Below, piece after piece: positions 54,802 through 63,115 of a DNA stretch of 64,000 bases. The notes beneath the pieces are model-generated. The model was not told where the DNA came from, ran no database searches, and saw only the letters and a list, made by a program, of their open reading frames with translations. The DNA is taken from assembly GCF_020193575.1 (NCBI RefSeq), contig NZ_JADYVD010000011.1, forward strand, positions 1 through 64,000, read 5' to 3'. How positions within the stretch are numbered: the first letter of the stretch is position 1; each line of letters starts with the position of its first letter. A program made the position numbers and the translations under genes. The DNA comes from Ensifer sp. IC4062. GTDB taxonomy: Bacteria; Pseudomonadota; Alphaproteobacteria; Rhizobiales; Rhizobiaceae.

Positions 54802-56850
54802 ATGACCGCTTCGAAGGACCCGCTGCTCCAGCCCTACCATCTGAAGCATTTGACTCTCAAGAACCGGATTATGTCGACGGCCCATGAGCCGGCCTATTCG
54901 GAAGACGGCATGCCGAAGGACCGCTATCGGCTCTACCATTTAGAGAAGGCCAAGGGCGGTATTGCGCTGACGATGACTGCGGGTTCGGCGATCGTATCGG
55001 AGGACTCTCCGCCGGCGTTCGGCAATCTCCACGCCTATGCCGATGAAATCGTGCCATGGCTCAAGAAAATCGCTGACGACTGTCATGAGCACGGCACCGC
55101 CGTCATGATCCAGTTGACTCATCTCGGCCGCCGCACAAGCTGGAACAAGGGTGACTGGCTGCCGGTACTGAGCGCCTCTCCCATCCGCGAGCCGGCGCAC
55201 CGGTCCTTTCCGAAGGAAATCGAGGAGTGGGATATCGAACGGATCGTGAGCGACTATGCGGCGGCGGCCAGCCGCATGCAGGCCGCCGGGCTCGATGGTA
55301 TCGAAATCGAGGCCTATGGCCATCTGATCGACAGCTTCTGGTCGCCAGCCACCAATCATCGTGACGACGAATATGGCGGCTCGCTCGATAATCGCCTGCG
55401 CTTCATGAATCGGGTGGTTGACGCCGTGCGCAGCGCGGTTGGTCCGGACTTTATCGTCGGCACACGCATGGTCGCGGACGAGGACTGGGACAAGGGCTTG
55501 TCAAAGGAAGAAGGTGTGGAGATCGCAAGACGACTCGCGAGCTCCGGCAAGATCGACTTCCTGAATATCATTCGCGGCCATCTAGAGCACGACGCGCCGC
55601 TGACCAAGGTGATCCCAATCCAGGGCATGGCCGCCTCGCCGCATCTCGACTTCGCCGGAGAAGTACGGGCAGCGACAAAATTTCCGGTCTTTCATGCCGC
55701 CCGCATCGCCGACGTGGCGACGGCGCGGCATGCGATCGCCGAGGGCAAGCTCGATATGGTCGGCATGACGCGTGCCCACATCGCCGACCCTTATATTGTC
55801 AGGAAGATCGAAGAGGGACGTGAGGCCGAGATCCGTCCCTGCGTCGGCGCGACCTACTGTCTCGATCGCATCTATGAAGGCGGAGGTGCGCTCTGTATCC
55901 ACAACGCGGCGACCGGACGCGAGGCGATCGTGCCGCATGTCATATCGAAAAGCGACGGCCCCCGCCGGCGCGCGGTTGTCGTTGGGGCAGGACCCGCCGG
56001 CCTCGAGGCGGCGCGCGTACTCGCCGAGCGTGGTCATTCGGTCGAGCTTCTGGAGGCAACCAACGAAGCCGGCGGCCAGATCCTGCTTGCGGCACGAAAC
56101 CCGCGTCGCAAGGAAATGATCGGCATTGTCGACTGGCGGCTTTCCGAACTCGAGCGGCTCGGCGTCCCGATCCATTACAATGTCTTCGCCGGTGTGGAAG
56201 ACGTGCTGGCGCGGGAGCCGGATCTCGTCGTCGTCGCGACCGGCGGCACTGCCCAGAACCCCACGCTCGAAGCAGGCGACGAGCTCGTCGTTTCCAGCTG
56301 GGATATCATCGCTGGCGCGGTCAAGCCCGAAGGGCCGGTACTTCTGTTCGACGACAATGGCGCACACAGCGGCATGACCGCTTCCGAACTCATAGCCAGA
56401 GCGGGCGTTGAACTTGAAATCGTTTCGCCCGAGCGCATGTTCGCGCCTGAGATCGGCGGCATGAACCACGTTCCCTATGCAAAGATCTTCGCCGAGAAGA
56501 ATGTGCGGGTTACGATCAACACGCGGCTGAAATCGGTAAGGCGCGACGGCAATTCGCTGGTTGCGACCTTGTGTTCGGATTTTTCAGAGACCGCTTCGCT
56601 CGAGCGTCGGGTGGCGCAGGTGGTCGTCGAACATGGCACCGTGCCGATGGCCGACCTCTATCTCGAGCTCAAGCCACTGTCCCGCAATCTCGGCGCAGTC
56701 GACTACAAGGCCCTCGTCCGTCGCGAAAACCCGATTGCCGTGCGCAATCCTGGAGGGACGTTCGACATGTTCCGGATCGGCGATGCGGTGGCGAGCCGCA
56801 ATATCCATGCGGGTATCTACGATGCGTTGAGGTACGGTGTTCTGTTCTGA
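54802..56850 (+). CDS. TMADH/DgcA-like FMN-FAD oxidoreductase
   Basis: A 682-residue flavoprotein. The N-terminal old-yellow-enzyme barrel (residues about 10-360) has YHLKHLTLKNRI, MIQLTHLGRR and the EAYGHLIDSFWSPATNHRDD loop. An iron-sulfur segment follows (RPCVGATYC...GGGALCIHN), then an FAD/NAD domain (AVVVGAGPAGLEAARVLAERG, residues about 400-650). It matches trimethylamine dehydrogenase and bacterial dimethylglycine demethylase subunit DgcA in layout and length. In TMADH four Cys bind the cluster; here one position is Ala. It probably oxidises a secondary or tertiary N-methyl amine in the same pathway as the MttB-like protein. Confidence 0.85.
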   Translation: MTASKDPLLQPYHLKHLTLKNRIMSTAHEPAYSEDGMPKDRYRLYHLEKAKGGIALTMTAGSAIVSEDSPPAFGNLHAYADEIVPWLKKIADDCHEHGTAVMIQLTHLGRRTSWNKGDWLPVLSASPIREPAHRSFPKEIEEWDIERIVSDYAAAASRMQAAGLDGIEIEAYGHLIDSFWSPATNHRDDEYGGSLDNRLRFMNRVVDAVRSAVGPDFIVGTRMVADEDWDKGLSKEEGVEIARRLASSGKIDFLNIIRGHLEHDAPLTKVIPIQGMAASPHLDFAGEVRAATKFPVFHAARIADVATARHAIAEGKLDMVGMTRAHIADPYIVRKIEEGREAEIRPCVGATYCLDRIYEGGGALCIHNAATGREAIVPHVISKSDGPRRRAVVVGAGPAGLEAARVLAERGHSVELLEATNEAGGQILLAARNPRRKEMIGIVDWRLSELERLGVPIHYNVFAGVEDVLAREPDLVVVATGGTAQNPTLEAGDELVVSSWDIIAGAVKPEGPVLLFDDNGAHSGMTASELIARAGVELEIVSPERMFAPEIGGMNHVPYAKIFAEKNVRVTINTRLKSVRRDGNSLVATLCSDFSETASLERRVAQVVVEHGTVPMADLYLELKPLSRNLGAVDYKALVRRENPIAVRNPGGTFDMFRIGDAVASRNIHAGIYDALRYGVLF

Positions 56851-56875
56851 GGCCAGTTTTCTCTCTGGAAATAAG

Positions 56876-56900
56876 AAAAGCGGCGCAGAACGCCGCTTTT
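56876..56900. terminator. Bidirectional terminator
   Basis: AAAAGCGGCG, loop CAGAA, CGCCGCTTTT. The flanking A and T runs serve both strands: the flavoprotein gene (+) ending 25 bases before and the PRC-barrel gene (-) ending 36 bases after. Confidence 0.9.
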
Positions 56901-56936
56901 CGGCCCTGGAAGCGGAATGTCCCGCTCTGAGCCGGC

Positions 56937-57578
56937 TTACTGCTGAGGTGCCGGCTCCGTCGGCGTTGCCGGTGTCGTACCGGTCGACGAGGTCGTCGAT
57001 GTGTCGACCGGCTGCGCCGCATTGCGCTCAGCCATCATCTGCGACTTCGTCTTAAATTCCGGCGCCGCCTTCAGCGTGTCGGCCGTCTCGGTCGTGGTCA
57101 GTTTCAACGCTGCAGTGTCGGCCTGCTCGGAGATCTCGATCCGGTCGAACGGAACCGCGACGTTCTTCTCGCCTATGCCGAGGAATCCGCCAACACCGAT
57201 AACCGCCGCTTCAACGCCACCATCCTTCTTGATGATCAGGTCGTTGATTTCGCCGATGCTTTCATCGGCAGCATTGTAAACCGACTGGCCTACATAGGTG
57301 CTCGTAGCGATCTGGTCATCTGCCTGCTGGGTCAAATAGTCCGATTCAGCGGCCGCGGTATCGGCCGGCGCTTCAGTGCCAGCCGGAGGCGGGGTCTGTG
57401 CCTGATCGGCCGGTGGCTCTGTAGCAGGCGGTGTCGTGCCGCCCGGCTGCACCTGAGTGGGCGCCGCCGGGTCGGCCGGGGGCGGAGTTGTGGTCTGTTG
57501 CGCGAAACTTGTCGGGGCAAAGGTAACGCCCACGAGAAGCGCGCCAGCCGCAACGGAAGATACAAGTTTCTTTGTCAT
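56937..57578 (-). CDS. Exported PRC-barrel domain protein
   Basis: A 213-residue exported protein. Signal peptide KKLVSSVAAGALLVGVTFAPTSFA; a Pro/Thr/Ala/Gln-rich linker (residues about 25-85); a PRC-barrel-like domain (about 95-170: TYVGQSVYNAADESIGEINDLII, VIGVGGFLGIGEKNVAVPFDRI); and a Thr/Pro-rich tail. PRC-barrel proteins of this exported type are common in rhizobia and of unknown role. ATG 57578 has AAAGGCAG upstream and begins the signal peptide. Confidence 0.88.
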   Translation of the reverse strand: MTKKLVSSVAAGALLVGVTFAPTSFAQQTTTPPPADPAAPTQVQPGGTTPPATEPPADQAQTPPPAGTEAPADTAAAESDYLTQQADDQIATSTYVGQSVYNAADESIGEINDLIIKKDGGVEAAVIGVGGFLGIGEKNVAVPFDRIEISEQADTAALKLTTTETADTLKAAPEFKTKSQMMAERNAAQPVDTSTTSSTGTTPATPTEPAPQQ

Positions 57579-57964
57579 ATCAGACTGCCTTTCGTTGACG
57601 TTGTCGGTCACCCCACGGCGTCGGCAAGCGGCCTGCCCACACCGCGCTGGTGATACTCAAGCAACGTCCAGCAGCGAAATCTGTTCCGTAAAAAATGCAA
57701 GCGACCACCGAGGGAAATGGTGGCGATTCTACCTTGGGGTGCGTTGATTTGCAGTGTCAAGCAGCTGGCCCTCTGTTACGCCAAGTCGGTAAACAGAGCC
57801 ATTTATTTGTTTAGGGATAGCTAAATCTAGGCCTGTGGCCGGGACTTCTCGCATGACCCTCGCAGAATACTTTGGGAGAGTGACGGAATTCGTGAGAAGA
57901 TCGCGGATGATTTCAATCCGAGATCTTCGTTTTCTACCGCCAGCGTGTACAGTCCGATGACGTC
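57579..57964. other. Gene-free gap of 386 bases with a stem-loop
   Basis: The gap between the PRC-barrel gene start and the end of the galactose operon has no recognisable gene. At 57896-57928, GAAGATC and CGGAT pair with ATCCG and GATCTTC around GATTTCA, a 12 of 13 match, followed on the plus strand by GTTTTCT. It could be the 3' hairpin of the operon, although the T run is on the other strand. Confidence 0.45.
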
Positions 57965-59689
57965 TTAATGGCTCTCGCGTTGCACATCGCTGCCACTCTT
58001 ACCGACGAGAAAGTCGAGGTCGGCGCCCTTGTCGGCCTGCAGTACGGTTTCGTGATAAAGCTTGTAGTAGCCGCGTTGCCATTTCTGTTCCGGCGGTTGC
58101 CAGGCGGCCATGCGAGCCGCGAACTCCTCGTCGCTGATCAGAAGGTTCAACTCGCCCTTCATGGCGTCGAGACGAATACGGTCGCCGGTCTTGACAATCG
58201 CAAGCGGGCCGCCGGCATTGGCTTCCGGGCTGACGTGCAGGACCACAGTGCCGAAGGCGGTGCCCGACATGCGCGCGTCAGAAACACGCACCATGTCACG
58301 AACGCCCTTTTCGACGAGCCGGCGCGGAATCGGCATGTTGCCGACTTCCGCCATGCCGGGATAGCCCTTCGGGCCGCAGCCCTTGAGGACGAGGATCGTA
58401 TCCTCGGTTACCGGCAAGTCCGGATCGTCGATCTTGGCCTTGAGGTCCTCGATCGTCTCGAACACGTAAGCCGGGCCCTCATGCGCGAGCAGATGTTCGC
58501 TCGCAGCCGATGGCTTTATGACCGCGCCGTTCGGGGCGAGATTGCCTTTCAGCACGCGAATGCCGGCGGCGGCGCGCAGCGGGTTGTCGAGCGGGCGAAT
58601 GACGTCGTCATTGTAGACCTCAGCACCCTCCCAATATTTGCTGATCGGCACGCCGAAAACTGTCGGCGCGTCGGCATGGAGCAGGTGCTGGATGCGGTTC
58701 ATGACCGCCGGCAGGCCGCCCGCATAGGCGAGATCCTCAATGAGATACTTGCCCGACGGCATGCAATTGACGATGCAGGGAACCTCGCCACCGACGCGAT
58801 CGAAGTCTTCAAGACAGAGATCGACCCCAGCGCGTCCGGCAATCGCGAGCATGTGCACGACAGCATTGGTCGATCCGCCGACGGCGGCGTTTGCAACGAT
58901 GCCGTTCTCGAAGTTCTCCTTTGTCAGGATCTTCGACAGTCGAAGGTCCTCGTGCACCATCTCGACGATCCGCTTGCCGGTCATGTGTGCGAGCGCCATT
59001 CGGCGCGCGTCGACGGCAGGAAGGGCTGCGTTGGTGGGGAGCGAGAGGCCCATCGCTTCGACCACCGAGGCCATCGTCGTTGCGGTGCCCATCGTCATGC
59101 AGACGCCAGGCGAGCGCGACATGCCGCTTTCGGCAGCCATGAATTCCTGCAGGCTCATTTCGCCGGCCCGAACGGCCTCCGAGAATTTCCAGACATCCGT
59201 GCCCGAGCCGATGTCCTTGCCCTTCCATTTGCCGTTCAGCATCGGCCCCGAGGAAACGACGATCGTCGGCAGGTCGACGGAGGCGGCGCCCATCAACTGG
59301 CCCGGGGTCGTCTTGTCACAGCCGCCGAGCAGCACCACACCGTCGATGCCGTAGGCGCGGATCGCCTCTTCGACGTCCATCGCCAGGAGGTTGCGGAAAA
59401 GCATCGCCGTCGGACGCATCTGCGTCTCGCCGAGCGAGGAAACCGGGAACTCGACCGGAAAACCGCCGGCCTCCCAGACGCCGCGTTTGACCCCTTCGGC
59501 CAGAATGCGCAGGTGGCTGTTGCAAGGAGTGAGCTCGGACCAGGTGTTGCAGATGCCGATGATCGGTCGCCCGTCGAAAACATGATCCGGGAATCCCTGG
59601 TTTTTCATCCAGGACCGATGAATGAAACCGTCCTTGTGCGTTCCGCCATACCAGTGACGGCTCCTCAGTTCCTTTTTCTTTTCGCTCAT
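57965..59689 (-). CDS. IlvD/Edd-family sugar acid dehydratase, probable D-galactonate dehydratase
   Basis: A 574-residue dehydratase. Cys56 (SELTPCNSHL), Cys124 (LLGGCDKTTPG) and Cys197 (SRSPGVCMTMG) fall at the same numbers as the [2Fe-2S] ligands I recall for the R. leguminosarum L-arabinonate dehydratase. This branch dehydrates L-arabinonate, D-fuconate and D-galactonate rather than the branched-chain dihydroxy acid. With dgoK, dgoA and a lactonase upstream, D-galactonate to 2-keto-3-deoxygalactonate is the likely reaction. ATG 59689 follows GGAGGG. It is the last gene of the operon, 85 bases after the lactonase gene. Confidence 0.87.
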   Translation of the reverse strand: MSEKKKELRSRHWYGGTHKDGFIHRSWMKNQGFPDHVFDGRPIIGICNTWSELTPCNSHLRILAEGVKRGVWEAGGFPVEFPVSSLGETQMRPTAMLFRNLLAMDVEEAIRAYGIDGVVLLGGCDKTTPGQLMGAASVDLPTIVVSSGPMLNGKWKGKDIGSGTDVWKFSEAVRAGEMSLQEFMAAESGMSRSPGVCMTMGTATTMASVVEAMGLSLPTNAALPAVDARRMALAHMTGKRIVEMVHEDLRLSKILTKENFENGIVANAAVGGSTNAVVHMLAIAGRAGVDLCLEDFDRVGGEVPCIVNCMPSGKYLIEDLAYAGGLPAVMNRIQHLLHADAPTVFGVPISKYWEGAEVYNDDVIRPLDNPLRAAAGIRVLKGNLAPNGAVIKPSAASEHLLAHEGPAYVFETIEDLKAKIDDPDLPVTEDTILVLKGCGPKGYPGMAEVGNMPIPRRLVEKGVRDMVRVSDARMSGTAFGTVVLHVSPEANAGGPLAIVKTGDRIRLDAMKGELNLLISDEEFAARMAAWQPPEQKWQRGYYKLYHETVLQADKGADLDFLVGKSGSDVQRESH

Positions 59690-59774
59690 CCGAGCCCTCC
59701 CTTTCCATGGCGATTCATCGCATGGCTAAATTGTATGACTTTTTGGCGGCCGGATACCAGCACTTGTTATGGGG

Positions 59775-60659
59775 TCAGAGCAGAAACGCCGGCTCGAAAC
59801 GACCCTTGACCTCGATGCCGAGGTCGAAAGTCTTTCCGGCCTCGGGATCGGCCGCCCGCGCGGTCTCGTCCATTCCCTGCCAGGCAGAAGTTACGAGCAG
59901 CCGGTCAGCCTTCGCCCCGATGAAAGCGGGGCAGCTTGGCTGCGTGGCGGGCACGGCGTAGCGGGCGATCTTTTGGCCGTCCGGTTTGTACACGTCGATG
60001 GAACTCGCGCCCCAGCGCGCGTTCCAGATCAAACCGTCGGCATCGCAGACCGAGCCGTCGAGGCCGCCGGGCGAAGCGCTTTCGTCGGAAAGAACAACGG
60101 CGTCGCCTGTCGGAAGAGCGGTGGCGGGATCAATATCGACGCGCATCAGGCGATTGACGACCGTATCGGCGAAATAGGCCGTGGCGCCATCGGGTGAGAA
60201 ACAGATTGCGTTCGGAATGCTGATGTTGCTGTAGAGCTTGGTAACGCGGTCGCCGGCGACATGGTAGATCGAACCCGAATGCCTTTCGGCTTTCCGTCCC
60301 ATCGTGCCGATCCAGAGAGCGCCGGATGAATGCACGCGACCGTCATTGGAGCGGTTGACGGGTTTATCCTCAAGCGTGGCGAAAAGGGAGAGCTCGCCGC
60401 TTTCCGTATCGCGAAGGAAAAGTCCCTGATCCGACGCGATCAACTGCCGGGCAGGATCGATGACGGCGAGTACGCTGCCGAGAAAGGGCAGAGTGTGAAC
60501 CGTCTTTCGTCCGCTTTCGACATGCAGCTCGTGCAGCTCTTGGCCCGTGATATTGAACCACCATGCGGTGCCGCTGCCGGGATCGAAGGTTGGACCTTCG
60601 CCGAGCTCGGAGCCGAGGTCGCAGAAAACGCGGCCGGAGAAGGGAACGGGATCAGTCAT
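59775..60659 (-). CDS. SMP-30/gluconolactonase-family sugar lactonase
   Basis: A 294-residue six-bladed beta-propeller. The metal site residues are visible in ELGEGPTFDP (Glu), SIPNAICFSPDG (Asn) and ASPGGLDGSVCDADGLIW (Asp). It probably hydrolyses galactonolactone to galactonate in this operon. ATG 60659 shares its A with the dgoA stop codon (TGATG), so translation is coupled; GTG 60662 is an alternative. Confidence 0.88.
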   Translation of the reverse strand: MTDPVPFSGRVFCDLGSELGEGPTFDPGSGTAWWFNITGQELHELHVESGRKTVHTLPFLGSVLAVIDPARQLIASDQGLFLRDTESGELSLFATLEDKPVNRSNDGRVHSSGALWIGTMGRKAERHSGSIYHVAGDRVTKLYSNISIPNAICFSPDGATAYFADTVVNRLMRVDIDPATALPTGDAVVLSDESASPGGLDGSVCDADGLIWNARWGASSIDVYKPDGQKIARYAVPATQPSCPAFIGAKADRLLVTSAWQGMDETARAADPEAGKTFDLGIEVKGRFEPAFLL

Positions 60660-61294
60660 CACTGGCCTCCATAAACAGCGTCATAGGCTCTGAGCGTCGC
60701 TTTCGCTCGCTGTTCAACCTCCGCGGCGCTCAAGCCGGGTTTGTAGAGGCTGGAACCGAGGCCAAAGCTGCGAATGCCGATTTTGGCATAGTCGGCGAAG
60801 TTGCTCTCCGACACGCCGCCGACGGCTGCGATCTCGATATCGGTTGGAAGGACGGCGCGGATCGCCGCAATGCCCGAGGGGCCGAGTACGCTCGCAGGGA
60901 AGAACTTAAGACCGGTCGCGCCCGCGCCGGCGGCGGCCAGCGCCTCGGTCGGTGTGAATACGCCCGGCATCGTGACCATGCCTTTCGTCGCGGCAAGCTT
61001 GATTACCATTGGTTCGACATTGGGGCTCACCATCAGCTGCCCGCCGACCTCGGCGAGTTGTTCCACCTGCTTGGTCGTCAGCACCGTTCCTGCGCCGATG
61101 AGGCAGCCGGCCGGCGCCATCTTCACGGCGATTTCGATGGATCGGAACGGGTCGGGCGAGTTCAGCGGGATTTCAATTGCGGTGAAGCCTGTCTCGATCA
61201 GCGCGCCGACGACGCCTTCCGTTTCGGCTGGTTTGAGCCCGCGTAGGATTGCGATCAGCGGATATTTCATCGGCGGGAGGGGAATGCGGTTCAT
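60659..61294 (-). CDS. dgoA: 2-dehydro-3-deoxy-6-phosphogalactonate aldolase
   Basis: A 211-residue class I aldolase (KDPG/KDPGal family) that splits 2-keto-3-deoxy-6-phosphogalactonate into pyruvate and glyceraldehyde 3-phosphate. LIAILRGLKPAETEGVV, FTAIEIPLNSPDP, LIGAGTVLT (Glu and Arg region) and the Schiff-base Lys in GATGLKFFPAS are present. It is 14 bases after dgoK. The dgoA form (PLIAILRG, LNSPDPF) rather than Eda supports galactonate over gluconate as substrate. Confidence 0.93.
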   Translation of the reverse strand: MNRIPLPPMKYPLIAILRGLKPAETEGVVGALIETGFTAIEIPLNSPDPFRSIEIAVKMAPAGCLIGAGTVLTTKQVEQLAEVGGQLMVSPNVEPMVIKLAATKGMVTMPGVFTPTEALAAAGAGATGLKFFPASVLGPSGIAAIRAVLPTDIEIAAVGGVSESNFADYAKIGIRSFGLGSSLYKPGLSAAEVEQRAKATLRAYDAVYGGQ

Positions 61295-61308
61295 CTTCTT
61301 TCTTTCCG

Positions 61309-62226
61309 TCAAAGGGGCCAGATCGCGCAGGCGGCGGCGGAGAGGCCGGCTCGCACCGCGTCGTCGGCGTCGACATGCTGAACCTTGAGGTCCTGGCCTT
61401 CCAGGGCGGCACGATAGAGTGCCCCGAGCGGGCCCGATGCAACGAGGCAAATTCCGTCAATCGATCCGGCTGTTGCGAGTGCGCCTGCGATCTCGATGCC
61501 GATCAGGGTGCCGGAGAGCCGTGCCTTGGCGTCGGTGGCGCTCAAGCCATGTAGAAGCTGTCCCGCGCGGACTGAAAAAAGCAGGTTCGTGGCAAGAGCC
61601 GGATTCCGAGCTGCCTCGGACACGGCTTCGACAAAGGCCGCATCATTCCCGGCGAAGGCGCCCCCATCCGACACCGCATGGCTGAGAATGGAGTGGCGCG
61701 AGATGACATCGAACAGTTCACCGGTCATGAAGGTGGAAAAGCCTTCGACCGTCTCGCCGTTGAGGCGGACCCATTTGCTGTGCGTACCCGGCATGCACAC
61801 GAGGTGCCGTCCGGTGCCGAGTGTACCGGCGGCGCCGAGGAGCTGGGTTTCTTCGCCGCGCATCACATCCGGATGGCGCATGTCGCGTTGGGCGAGACCG
61901 GGCAATATCCGGATATCGCGGTCGACGTCCGGGACGGAGATAGCATTGCCGGCAATCGCCGTGAGCGCGGCGGGTGTATCGAGGTAACCGGCCTCCCTCC
62001 AACCCTGGCGGGCACCGGCCATGCCGCAAATGATGATCGGGAGATGGCCGGGAGCATCCGTCGCGGCCAGATGAGTGTCGAGAACTGCGTGGAAACCGAC
62101 CTTCGCCGCCGTCGTCATGCCTTCAGCACTGCGGCGTTCCGCAAGGACCGCTCCGTCCTCCCCGACGAGCCACAACCGGAAACTCGTGGTTCCCCAATCG
62201 ACCGCGGCATAATAGCCTGCCGTCAT
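61309..62226 (-). CDS. dgoK: 2-dehydro-3-deoxygalactonokinase
   Basis: A 305-residue kinase of the DgoK family that phosphorylates 2-keto-3-deoxygalactonate. YYAAVDWGTTSFRLWLV is the N-terminal phosphate-binding strand; ICGMAGARQGWREAGY, CMPGTHSKWVRL and FMTGELFDVI are DgoK signatures. ATG 62226 shares its A with the stop codon of the upstream SDR gene, indicating coupled translation. Confidence 0.94.
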   Translation of the reverse strand: MTAGYYAAVDWGTTSFRLWLVGEDGAVLAERRSAEGMTTAAKVGFHAVLDTHLAATDAPGHLPIIICGMAGARQGWREAGYLDTPAALTAIAGNAISVPDVDRDIRILPGLAQRDMRHPDVMRGEETQLLGAAGTLGTGRHLVCMPGTHSKWVRLNGETVEGFSTFMTGELFDVISRHSILSHAVSDGGAFAGNDAAFVEAVSEAARNPALATNLLFSVRAGQLLHGLSATDAKARLSGTLIGIEIAGALATAGSIDGICLVASGPLGALYRAALEGQDLKVQHVDADDAVRAGLSAAACAIWPL

Positions 62227-62996
62227 CAAAATACGCCTCCATCGATGATCATGGTCTGAGCCGTCATCGCCGCCGAGCAGTCCGATGCTAGGTAGAGGCA
62301 TGGCCCCACAAGGTCGTCGGCTGTCAGCATGCGTTTCAGGCACTGTCTCTCTTGCATCCGTGCAATCGCGTCGTCGTCCAGCCACAGCCGCTTCTGTCGT
62401 TCGGTGACGATCATGCCGGGCAGGATCGCGTTGACGCGAATATTGTCTGGCCCCAGTTTGCCGGCCACCGACTTTGTGAGCCCGATAATACCGGCTTTCG
62501 CCGTCGCATAGGCAGGTACATCCGGCATATTGAGCATGAAGGCGATCGACGAAAAGTTGATGATCGACCCGCCGCCGGCGCGCTGCATATGGGGTGCCGC
62601 TGACTGGCACATGAAGAACAGGTGCCTGAGATTGACGGACAGGCTTTCGTCCCAGCTTTCTTCCGAGACCGCTTCCAGTTGCTGCCGGTCATCACGCGCG
62701 GCATTGTTGATGAGCACGCGGATCGAGCCGAGCGTGCCGGCGGCGGTTTCGACGGCCGCTTTCAAATCCGGGACCTGCCTTAGATCGGCGTGAATGAATT
62801 GCGGTCTTCTTCCCGTTTCGACGACGAGCCTCTCGCAAAGCGCAAGGCTTTCTTCCTTAGCGATGTCAATGAAGGCCACGCGCGCATCTTGCCGCAAGAA
62901 GGCCTCCACCAGGGCCGCGCCTATGCCCGAGCCACCGCCGGTTATAAGCACACCCTTGTTTTGCAGGTCGGGAAACTGACCGCTCGGCAATGGCAT
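62226..62996 (-). CDS. SDR-family dehydrogenase, probable D-galactose 1-dehydrogenase
   Basis: A 256-residue short-chain dehydrogenase: cofactor motif LITGGGSGIG, LINNAARDD, catalytic Ser in INFSSIAF, and YATAK. An acidic residue after beta-2 (FIDIAK) favours NAD+. As first gene of the operon with lactonase, dehydratase, kinase and aldolase, it probably oxidises D-galactose to galactonolactone, the entry step of the De Ley-Doudoroff route. Other aldose substrates such as L-arabinose or D-fucose cannot be excluded. Confidence 0.85.
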   Translation of the reverse strand: MPLPSGQFPDLQNKGVLITGGGSGIGAALVEAFLRQDARVAFIDIAKEESLALCERLVVETGRRPQFIHADLRQVPDLKAAVETAAGTLGSIRVLINNAARDDRQQLEAVSEESWDESLSVNLRHLFFMCQSAAPHMQRAGGGSIINFSSIAFMLNMPDVPAYATAKAGIIGLTKSVAGKLGPDNIRVNAILPGMIVTERQKRLWLDDDAIARMQERQCLKRMLTADDLVGPCLYLASDCSAAMTAQTMIIDGGVF

Positions 62997-63021
62997 GGCT
63001 CCCTCTGTGCTTGTATTGGGG

Positions 63022-63038
63022 GTTCCATTATGTGGAAC
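63022..63038. promoter_or_regulatory. Putative IclR-family operator between the divergent SDR and IclR genes
   Basis: GTTCCA-TTATG-TGGAAC, a perfect 17-base inverted repeat, 26 bases upstream of the SDR start and 78 bases upstream of the IclR start. A further half-site (TCTGGAAT) is at 63051-63058. The geometry is typical of IclR-type operators; binding is inferred. Confidence 0.6.
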
Positions 63039-63115
63039 ATTGTTTTACTATCTGGAATTATCGCGCCATTGCTTTAGTCCTGTCAAGGCACGACGCCGCT
63101 GATCGAGCCAGTGAT

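Noticed and set aside
57968..59809. A plus-strand open frame of 613 codons opposite the IlvD-type dehydratase
   Set aside because: The minus-strand product has all three iron-sulfur Cys at the expected positions; the antisense frame is a codon-bias shadow.
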